NCBI GenBank assembly: GCA_022836615.1
Contig: MU405471.1
Location: 1 to 22,929 of the forward strand
Origin: Annulohypoxylon bovei var. microspora
Lineage: Eukaryota; Ascomycota; Sordariomycetes; Xylariales; Hypoxylaceae
Direction of reading: 5' to 3'
DNA length: 22,929 bases
The notes beneath the pieces were generated by a model. The model did not search any database and was not told the origin of the DNA. It was given only the letters and a program-made list of their open reading frames with translations. The position numbers were made by a program, and so were the translations under genes. Shown here in pieces: positions 1 through 5,555 of the stretch (position 1 is its first letter; each line of letters starts with the position of its first letter).

Positions 1-230
1 GTCCCTGACCTGACCTGTTGAAGATATCAGGTCCCTGACCTGACCTGTTAAAGATATCAAGTCCCTGACCTGACCTGTTGAAGATATCAAGTCCCTGACC
101 TGACCTGTTGAAGATATCAGGTCCCTGACCTGACCTGTTAAAGATATCAAGTCCCTGACCTGACCTGTTGAAGATATCAAGTCCCTGACCTGACCTGTTG
201 AAGATATCAGGTCCCTGACCTGACCTGTTG
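1..230. repeat. 30-bp tandem satellite, 90-bp higher-order period
   Basis: Seven full 30-bp copies lie head to tail (1-210), followed by the first 20 bases of an eighth. Each unit begins GTCCCTGACCTGACCTGTT and ends with an AAGATATCA-type tail. Two positions vary (TTG or TTA in the middle, CAG or CAA at the end) in a fixed order: TTG/CAG, TTA/CAA, TTG/CAA. That order repeats in copies 1-3 and 4-6 and restarts at copy 7, giving a 90-bp higher-order unit. The array starts at the window edge, so its true length is unknown. Two minus-strand frames stay open through the array, but they have no start codon here and look like a consequence of 30 being divisible by 3. Confidence 0.97.
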
Positions 231-578
231 ACCCTTTAAGTGGTTGAAGCTGTGGTTGAAGCTGTGTCTGTTGTTGCCCTTGTTTCTTCGATTTCAGCCA
301 ATTAGAGCCTTGCATTGCCTGTCCCCCGCAACCTTATTTTTCCTAACTTTCTTTTGCCTCGCCCCCTGATTGTTCATCTTCTTACAGATCAATCTTACCT
401 TCGTCAGTATGTAATAAAATCTGAGAAAATACCAGTATATTAATCCTATTTAGACGAATCGAATGAAGCCGGTTGCATGATTTAAGATCCTTTCGTCGTT
501 GAGCAACAACTGGTTGAAAAGCTGTTGAAAAGCTCTTGTTGAAAAAGCTGTTGCTGAAAAACAGTTTGTAGAAGGATG
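231..578. other. GC-balanced spacer, no convincing gene
   Basis: The stretch has ordinary base composition. Short local duplications such as GGTTGAAGCTGT (near 241-265) and GTTGAAAAGCT (near 512-550) belong to the GTTGAA-rich minisatellite style of the area. A pyrimidine run ending TTCTTACAG near 380-388 resembles a fungal intron acceptor. No flanking reading frame supports an exon, so I call no gene. Confidence 0.6.
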
Positions 579-643
579 ACTAAGCCACACCTACGAGTGC
601 CTCTAGACCTAGATAGGCTAGTCTCGCCTCAGTGTGGCTTAGT
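579..643. repeat. Strong hairpin, 12-bp perfect inverted repeat
   Basis: ACTAAGCCACAC at 579-590 is matched perfectly by its reverse complement GTGTGGCTTAGT at 632-643. The 41-base loop contains a further CGAG/CTCG pair (594-597 and 623-626) and several CTAG-type self-complementary bits, so the segment could fold into an extended stem. There is no obvious target-site duplication beside it. It could be a miniature foldback element, a structured RNA or a chance palindrome. Only the inverted repeat itself is certain. Confidence 0.75.
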
Positions 644-1045
644 TGATTCCGGTTTTCCAGGTGTTAAATCCACCCATTGTAATCAAATCACCCATTCCTC
701 GACGAATACATAAGCTGCGATGGTGCAAGCAGGCTTGTTCAATTGAGTAGCTCTTGCGCTTTTAAGTTATGATAATTATATTAGATTCGAGGCCTTATTC
801 AGTGCGATAGAATTGATTGAAAAGCGTTTCCGAAATTGATGATGGTTGATTGAAGCACGGGCCTTGAAAACCGAAAGTACATCCAGTTGTATGGGGATTT
901 GTGTGGGAACAGCTGTACCGCGCCTTACCCAAATAGGAAATGAATTAATTTCTTTGTATTTACCGATGTATTTACCTGGGTATTTTCCTGGGTATTTAAT
1001 TTTATTTAACCCCGATACAATAACCCCTCATAAATTCGGGGCATA
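644..1045. other. GC-balanced spacer with short TATTTACCTGGG duplications
   Basis: No gene is recognisable. An open frame of 66 codons covers 846-1046. Its predicted product matches nothing I know, and its second half is built from duplications (TATTTACC, CCTGGGTATTT near 955-1000), so I do not call it. The end of this stretch is an abrupt switch to AT-rich sequence after the GGGGCATAATAATT junction at about 1040. Confidence 0.5.
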
Positions 1046-1214
1046 ATAATTAAAAATATTAAAATATAAGTATTAAATTTCATAAATTATAAATTTTTAT
1101 TTATTTTTTTAATTAATATAATTAAAATAATAAATAAAATATTTAATTTAAATTTTATAAAAAATATTAAATTATAATAACTTTTATTTAAAAATGAATT
1201 TATAATTAACGTTT
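1046..1214. other. Short RIP-type AT-rich block
   Basis: Almost pure A/T sequence is squeezed between two GC-balanced islands. It ends one base before the inverted end of the repeat element at 1215. No reading frame or repeat unit could be recognised in it. Confidence 0.7.
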
Positions 1215-1284
1215 ATCCGTCCGGAAAACACTATTACGCTCAAACTTTTTTAATTACGTAATAAATGACTAAATAGTGACTAAG

Positions 1285-1353
1285 CAACTGATAAGGTAAT
1301 TGATAAGGTAATTGATAAGAAACTGATAAATAATTGATAAGAAACTGATAAGC
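1285..1353. repeat. GATAA-type short tandem repeat
   Basis: About six irregular 10-13 bp units of the form AACTGATAAG or AATTGATAAGGT run in tandem. The same array, differing by a single G/A change, is present in the second element copy at 22830-22898. Confidence 0.85.
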
Positions 1354-1693
1354 CGTTTCGCGCTTAGCTGGCTCGGGCGCAACGCTTTCAATTGGTTAAA
1401 TTCATCCACACCTCTGATTGGGTGCATCCTCTTTTTAGACCCACCTTTCAATTGCCCACGCACCCAGCAGCCCTTTTGAGCCACCCTTTCAATTAGCCAC
1501 CTTTCAAACCACGTGTCAAGCCACTTTTGAACCACCTTTCGCGCGCGCAGGGGCCACTTTTCCAGGGGTTGATTAGTCACCCACATCCAGGGCTTTTTTA
1601 CTTAGCTGTATAAAAACGAACTGATCTAGGTTGAAGATCAGGTCTTCAAAACCACGTAAGCTTTCAAAACCCCGTAAGCCCTCAAGACCACGT

Positions 1694-1746
1694 AGGGTTA
1701 GTGGTTAGGATTAGGGTTAGGGGTAAGGTTAGGATTAGGGTTAGGA
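1694..1746 (+). repeat. Interstitial telomere-like repeats (TTAGGG variants)
   Basis: The stretch is a run of TTAGGG and near variants (GTTAGTGG, TTAGGATTAGGG, TTAGGGGTAAGG, TTAGGATTAGGG). TTAGGG is the standard telomere unit of filamentous fungi. The array is short and degenerate and lies inside the inverted-end element, so it is not a functional chromosome end. The G-rich strand is the plus strand. Confidence 0.85.
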
Positions 1747-1845
1747 TCCGGGGGTTTGGGGGGCGGTGGGAGCCCCCCATGTGGGAATGTGTTCTTTTTG
1801 CCAGTAAGTCAGTAAGCTATTCAACCCGTTGTTTAATCAGTAAGT

Positions 1846-1917
1846 CAGTAAGTAAGTCAGTAAGTAAGTCAGTAAGTAAGTCAGTAAGTAAGTCAGTAAG
1901 TAAGTCAGTAAGTAAGT
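1846..1917. repeat. 12-bp minisatellite CAGTAAGTAAGT, six perfect copies
   Basis: Six identical 12-bp units lie back to back, with imperfect GTCAGTAAG flanks from 1802 to 1935. A reading frame of SKSV-type repeats runs through the array, but it is a by-product of a period divisible by three. Perfect identity suggests recent expansion and no RIP damage. Confidence 0.95.
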
Positions 1918-2250
1918 CAATCAGTAATTCAGTCAGCTGTTCAACCAGTTGTTGAATTAACCAGCTTTTGAACCAGGGTTTCAACCAGTCAGTCAATCAG
2001 TTGATCAGGTATTCAACCAGTCAACCTGTCAATAAGCCAGTCAGGTGTTTAGTCATCTATTTGACCAATTGACCAATCGACCAATCAATCAATTAGTCAG
2101 TAAGTCAACCAGTTTTTGAACCAGCTATTCAACCAGTTTTTCAACCAGTTTTTGGACCAGCTTTTCAATCAGTTTTTAGACCAGCTTTTCAACCAGGGTT
2201 TCAACCAGTCAGTAAGTCAGTCAGTAAGTCAGTCAATCAATCAGTCAATT
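1918..2250. repeat. Degenerate AACCAGTTTTT / GTCAGTCAATCA minisatellite
   Basis: Irregular units of about 12-17 bp built on CAACCAGTTTTT, CAGCTTTTCAACC and GTCAGTAAGTCAGTC fill the right half of the inverted-end element. The units vary far more than the adjacent CAGTAAGTAAGT block, so this part is older or decays faster. Confidence 0.85.
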
Positions 2251-2284
2251 AGATGAGTGGTGATGTCCTCCGGACGGATTCTGT

Positions 2285-2400
2285 CTTTTTTTCCACCTTA
2301 TTGCCCCCTTTTCCCACCCCGTTTCCCACCCCTTTTCCTACCCTTTTTCCACCCCGTTTTCCACCCCGTTGTCCACCCCTTTTCTCCCCCGTTTTCCCCA
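2285..2400. repeat. C/T-rich minisatellite with CCACCCCGTTTT units
   Basis: Roughly nine units of 11-14 bp (CCCACCCCGTTTCC, CCACCCCTTTTCC, CCACCCCGTTGT) give an almost purely pyrimidine plus strand. The minus strand is correspondingly GGGG-rich and could form G-quadruplex or triplex structures. Open frames on both strands here are repeat artefacts. The array begins just outside the inverted end at 2279. Confidence 0.88.
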
Positions 2401-2421
2401 ACCAACAGCTTTCTGCGAAGA

Positions 2422-2567
2422 AAAATTTTTGGGGTCTTTTTTTTCTTTTACCCGGTACGGCCCTCCACAATGTCCGGGAAAACGCGACCTCCGCAAGTTC
2501 CGGGGCGTTTTTGCCTTCCCAAAGTTACGGGGACCGGGAAAAAAAAAAAAAAGACCCTAAAAATTTT
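2422..2567. repeat. 146-bp hairpin, candidate short foldback element (MITE-like)
   Basis: An arm at 2422-2456 (AAAATTTTTGGGGTC, a T-run, ACCCGGT) pairs with 2533-2567 (ACCGGG, an A-run, AGACCCTAAAAATTTT), so about 35 bases match imperfectly in inverted orientation. Inside the loop, AAAACGC and GCGTTTT form a second stem. The length and structure resemble a miniature inverted-repeat transposon. The homopolymer A/T runs inflate the apparent match, the flanks show no clear duplication, and no second copy was found in the window. Confidence 0.5.
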
Positions 2568-2572
2568 AATTA

Positions 2573-3285
2573 AATGATTATATGGGGAAGGTTTATAATA
2601 TTTATTAAAATAATTTAAATTATAATTTAAAAAAAATAAAAGTTTATTTAAACTTTTACATTTTTTTTAATATTTTAAAATAAATGTTTAATATTATTCT
2701 TTTAAATTTTTATTAATAAAAATACATTAAATTTTCATATTTATTATTTTATTTCGTTTAAAAATAACGCCTTTAAACCATTAATTTTCAAAATAAAAAA
2801 GTAATTAATTTTTCATGTTTTTTATTATATTATTAAACTTTATAAAAAATTAATTAAAAAATAAACTTTATTTTATTTATAATTTATAACATATAATGCT
2901 TTTATTTATATACATATAAAACGAATTAATTATTTTATTATAATTATATATTTATAATATTACTTTTTAATACTTTTAAAATTAAATATAAAAAAATTAA
3001 TTTAATAATAAAAGGTTTAATATATAAGCTTTTAATAAATTTATATAAAAATGAAATTATTAATCGTATATATATTTAAGTAATATATTTTAAATAAAAT
3101 ATATAAATTATATAAATAAATTAAATACTTTAATTATATAAACGGTTATATATAAAAAGTAAATAATATATTTTTAACTTTTTTATAATATTAATTACCG
3201 TAATAATAATATACCATTTATGAAAATAATTTTAAATTTCGTAGAATTTATATATGCATAAAAATAATTATTATTAAAAAAAAAA
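2573..3285. other. RIP-type AT-rich block, no gene
   Basis: The block is extremely AT-rich, with rare G and C mostly sitting in CG, GC or CCTTT contexts. No reading frame longer than expected by chance and no motif of a known transposon protein could be recognised. Confidence 0.65.
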
Positions 3286-3340
3286 GTTTTTAATTTAAAA
3301 ATGATTTTTAATTTAAAAATGATTTTAAATTTAAAAACCT
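3286..3340. repeat. 18-bp AT-rich tandem repeat, three copies
   Basis: Three units of TTTTTAATTTAAAAATGA type stand in tandem, the last one degenerate. The neighbouring open frame of 62 codons starting at 3301 arises from this repeat and is not a credible gene. Confidence 0.8.
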
Positions 3341-3464
3341 TTTTTTTTAATAATAATTATTTTTATACATGTATGAATTTTACGAAATTTAAAATTATTT
3401 TTTATTATAAACTTTATTACCGTTTTTATTATAATAATAAAAACGGTAACGAAGTTTACGAATT

Positions 3465-3615
3465 TATAATTTACGATATAATTTATTAAATACGATATAA
3501 TTTATTAAATACGATATAATTTACGATATAATTTATAATATAATTTATTAAATAAATACGATATAATTTACGATATAATTTATAATATAATTTAATTTAT
3601 AATATAATTTACGCG
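3465..3615. repeat. TACGATATAATTTATTAAA tandem array
   Basis: About eight irregular copies of TACGATATAATTTA with TTATTAAA or TAATATAATTTA spacers run through the stretch. They appear to be simple AT-rich tandem duplications. Confidence 0.85.
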
Positions 3616-3637
3616 CTTATAATATTATTTATATAAA

Positions 3638-3727
3638 TGGGTGGTATACGAGTGAATAATGTACGAGTAAATGGTATACGAATGGGTGGTGTACGAATGG
3701 GTGGTGTACGAGTGGGTGGTGTATATG
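3638..3727. repeat. GGGTGGTGTACGAAT minisatellite
   Basis: Three near-perfect 15-bp units GGGTGGTGTACGAAT (or GAGT) at 3683-3727 follow more divergent copies from 3638 (TGGTATACGAGTGAATAAT types). The GGGTGG core is the same as in the large minisatellite at 4760-5420. Confidence 0.85.
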
Positions 3728-3758
<31 letters not shown>

Positions 3759-3760
3759 AT
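3728..3760. repeat. AAAT microsatellite
   Basis: About eight perfect AAAT tetranucleotides lie in a row, directly after the GGGTGG-type array. Confidence 0.95.
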
Positions 3761-3774
3761 GGGTAAGTAACTTA

Positions 3775-3880
3775 AATGGGTGGGTAAGAAAAATAAATAA
3801 GAAAAAAAAATGTATATAAATAAATGGGTAAATAAAAAAAATGGATGAGAAAAAAAAATGTATATAAATAAATAAGCGGT
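3775..3880. repeat. Two-copy repeat, GAAAAAAAAATGTATATAAATAAAT
   Basis: Two copies of an A-rich unit of about 48 bp (core AAAAAATGTATATAAATAAA) occur at about 3799 and 3847, each followed by a GGGTAAAT- or AAGCGG-type tail. A G-rich GGGTGGGTAAG spacer lies before the first. Confidence 0.75.
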
Positions 3881-3896
3881 GTGTATTTTATTAAAC

Positions 3897-4250
3897 GGTG
3901 AAAATATCGTAAATAAAAAAGTAAAGCACGAGGTTTTAAATAAATAATATACGAGGTTTTAAATTCGAAAAATAATTTTCACGATATTAAATAAATAAAA
4001 TAAAAAATAATTTTCACGATATTAAATAATTAAAATCATTTAAATTTAAAATATAATTTTTACGATATTAAATAAATAAAATAAAAAATAATTTTAACGA
4101 TATTAAATAAAATGAATTATTTTTATTAAAATTATTTAAGTTTAAAAAATAATTTTCACGATATTAAATAATTAAAATCATTTAAATTCGAAAAATAATT
4201 TTCACGATATTAAATAAATAATTCGAAAAATAATTCTCACGATATTTTAA
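3897..4250. repeat. Dispersed tandem repeat with TTTTCACGATATTAAATA core
   Basis: Seven copies of AATAATTTTCACGATATTAAA or close variants occur near 3972, 4005, 4055, 4090, 4150, 4193 and 4230, separated by 25-60 bp of A/T-rich spacer. Variants differ mainly by C/T or C/A at the CAC position. One inverted copy (GGTGAAAATATCGTAAAT) sits at the left edge at about 3896. The conserved CACGATATT in an A/T sea makes the unit easy to see. Its function is unknown. Confidence 0.85.
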
Positions 4251-4514
4251 AAATAATTAAAATAATTTAAAAATACCCGAATTTAACGAAGGTAATTATA
4301 CGGGAAAAGCTTTGGTGTGTTTTTTTTTTCCTTTTTTTCTCCATGGTCCATCCTTATCAAAAATCTCCTATCGCGGTAATTCCGTATCTCCGGCGCTAAA
4401 AAGTGTGTAAACCCCGTTATCTCCCAAGAGGCCGTTATGTCCACGGCGGTTGATTGGGTGCATCGTCTCGCGGGTGGGACCATCCCAAGGCTTTTAACCA
4501 ATCAGATCAATTGA

Positions 4515-4649
4515 TCCCAGCTTTCGAGGTGGCCCGTTCGCGAGAAGATGGTTTTCGACAAGATTCAGTTTTTCAAAAACGAAAAGCTTGTCAAAAGCTG
4601 GTTCTCGCGCACGGACCAGTTGGGTGGCAGCGACGAATTGATTACCTAA
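4515..4649 (+). other. Short coding-like segment, possible terminal exon remnant
   Basis: The frame is open for 44 codons up to TAA at 4647-4649. An ATG at 4548 would give 33 residues starting MVFDKIQFFKNEKLVKSW, and the composition (charged and aromatic residues, no repeat structure) looks more like protein than its neighbours. A CCCAG at 4516-4520 and a TTTAACC-type branch-like stretch upstream could make it the last exon of a gene whose 5' part was lost where the AT-rich block begins. I recognise no family. A competing 70-codon frame on the same strand (4454-4666) is equally unsupported. Treat as a hint only. Confidence 0.2.
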
Positions 4650-4759
4650 GATGCTTACCTAATTGACTCGTTTCAGTTCAGTTGGCCCTGATCTTTAACA
4701 CAGCTTATATCAGTAAAAAAAGACCCCTAATCTGGCGGATTCAGCAACCCCCGAGAAGG

Positions 4760-5420
4760 TGGCTAAGGCGTTAGTTAGAAAGGTGGCTACGGGTGGCCAC
4801 GGGTGGCTGAACGGGTGGCAAGACGGGTGGTTCAACGGGGTCTAGACGGGGGTTTTAACGGGTAGCTAGAAGGGTGGTTGATCGGGTGGCTACACGGGTG
4901 GCCCGGCGGGTGTTTCAACGGGTGGTTAGACCGGTGGCTCATCAGGGGGTGGTTCAACGGGTGGCAGGATGGGGGGTGTAACGGGTGGATCGACGGGTGG
5001 TTAGAAAGGTGGCTACGGGTGGCTACGGGTGGTTCAAGGAGTGGTTTATCGGGGGTGGTACAACGGGGGTGGTTAGGTAGACGGGTGGCTAGACCGGGGG
5101 TTGAACGGGTGGCTTAACAGGTCAACGGGAGGCTGAACGGGTGTTTAGATCGGGGGAGGCTACGGGGGTTAGACGGGTGGTTAAACCGGTTGCTGCACGG
5201 GTGGCTTAATAGGGGTTCGACGGGGTGTTCGACGGGTGGCTAAAGGGGAGGCTCAACGGGTGGTTGGCCGGGGGGTGGTTCCACGGGTGGCATAACGGGA
5301 GGCCCGGCGGGTGGCTTAAGGGTTCGATAAGGGGTGGCTTACGGGGTGGTTACGGGTGGTTCAACGGGCGGTTAGACGGGTGGCAGCACGGGTGGTTAAA
5401 GGGTGGCTAGATGGGTACGC
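4760..5420 (+). repeat. GGGTGG minisatellite, about 660 bp, G-quadruplex prone
   Basis: Around forty irregular units of 12-18 bp built on ACGGGTGGCTAG, ACGGGTGGTTCA and ACGGGTGGCCCGG make up the array. The plus strand carries dense GGG runs (for example 4953-4990, with a GGGGGG run at 4971-4976). GW-rich open frames here (such as 4878-5117 and 5225-5410) arise from the repeat and are not genes. The reverse complement of the unit (TAGCCACC, AACCACCTTT) also occurs at about 1440-1560 in the inverted-end element, so the two islands share a repeat ancestry. Units are heterogeneous, suggesting an old array. Confidence 0.93.
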
Positions 5421-5471
5421 GAACCGCCAGCCGGATGGTGGTGAGTGGTTTCGTCGCATGGTAAAAGAAAC

Positions 5472-5547
5472 AAAAGTGGGAGATCGAGGAATCGAACCAT
5501 CGACCTCCGGCTAAACTCGGGATATTGTGCCACCCGAACGGGTGGCC
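5472..5547 (-). other. tRNA-like 3' half with Pol III box B (pseudo-tRNA or SINE-like)
   Basis: Read on the minus strand, GGTTCGATTCC (5498-5488) is an exact match to the box B consensus GGTTCGANNCC of tRNA genes. It is followed after 12 bases by TTTT (5475-5472) and a second TTTT at 5466-5463, as expected for Pol III termination. An A-box-like TGGCACAATATCC lies upstream at 5532-5520. The segment does not fold into a full cloverleaf. It is about 59 bases from GGGTGGC to CCCA, and the T stem would pair only if one base were restored after the TTCGATTCC. The 5' part merges with the GGGTGGC repeat. A decayed tRNA or tRNA-derived SINE end is the likely reading. A chance box B is possible. Confidence 0.35.
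5529..5546. repeat. Perfect palindrome at end of GC island
   Basis: GCCACCCG, AA, CGGGTGGC gives two perfectly complementary 8-bp arms around a 2-base centre. The right arm is the GGGTGGC unit of the neighbouring minisatellite, so the palindrome joins a forward and an inverted unit. Confidence 0.8.
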
Positions 5548-5555
5548 TCGCGTAA

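Larger units (their letters stand above)
1215..2279. mobile_element. Repeat element with 16-bp inverted ends, filled with minisatellites
   Basis: The left end reads ATCCGTCCGGAAAACA (1215-1230). The reverse complement of 2264-2279 reads ATCCGTCCGGAGGACA, a 14 of 16 match. The element has no coding capacity. Its interior holds GATAA tandem units (1285-1353), CCACC/TTCAA-rich sequence (1430-1570), TTAGGG-like repeats and long GTCAGTAAGT and AACCAGTTTTT arrays. A second copy of the left end begins at 22760 and matches over the 170 bases visible with two substitutions and one T-run indel. That makes this a dispersed family rather than chance. No clear target-site duplication is visible (flanks GTTT and TCTG). 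It could be a non-autonomous DNA transposon or a subtelomeric repeat block. The inverted ends favour the former, and transposition itself is inferred. Confidence 0.6.

Noticed and set aside
1..230. Open minus-strand frames with 10-residue repeats through the 30-bp array
   Set aside because: A 30-bp period keeps frames open automatically. No start codon or non-repeat extension is visible in the window.
1..230. CRISPR-like array
   Set aside because: Units are contiguous with no unique spacers, and the context is eukaryotic.
846..1046. 66-codon plus-strand open frame
   Set aside because: No recognisable motif, the second half derives from short duplications, and it runs into the AT-rich border.
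1215..1230. TA target-site duplication for a Tc1/mariner-type element
   Set aside because: The left flank can be read as TA before TCCG, but the right flank is TT and the second copy has AA, so it is not supported.
1269..1586. 105-codon minus-strand frame and the SKSV-repeat frame at 1701-1955
   Set aside because: Both are translations of tandem repeats inside the inverted-end element. Their residues mirror the repeat units.
2249..2577. Several overlapping frames on both strands, rich in P, F, G and K
   Set aside because: They arise from the C/T-rich minisatellite, which is low-complexity on both strands. All frames are open at once.
4878..5410. GW-rich frames
   Set aside because: Product of the GGGTGG repeat (GGW, NGW, DGW patterns), with no unique sequence.
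5472..5547. Intact tRNA gene
   Set aside because: Too short, with no cloverleaf and mismatched T and acceptor stems. Only box B and the terminator are convincing.
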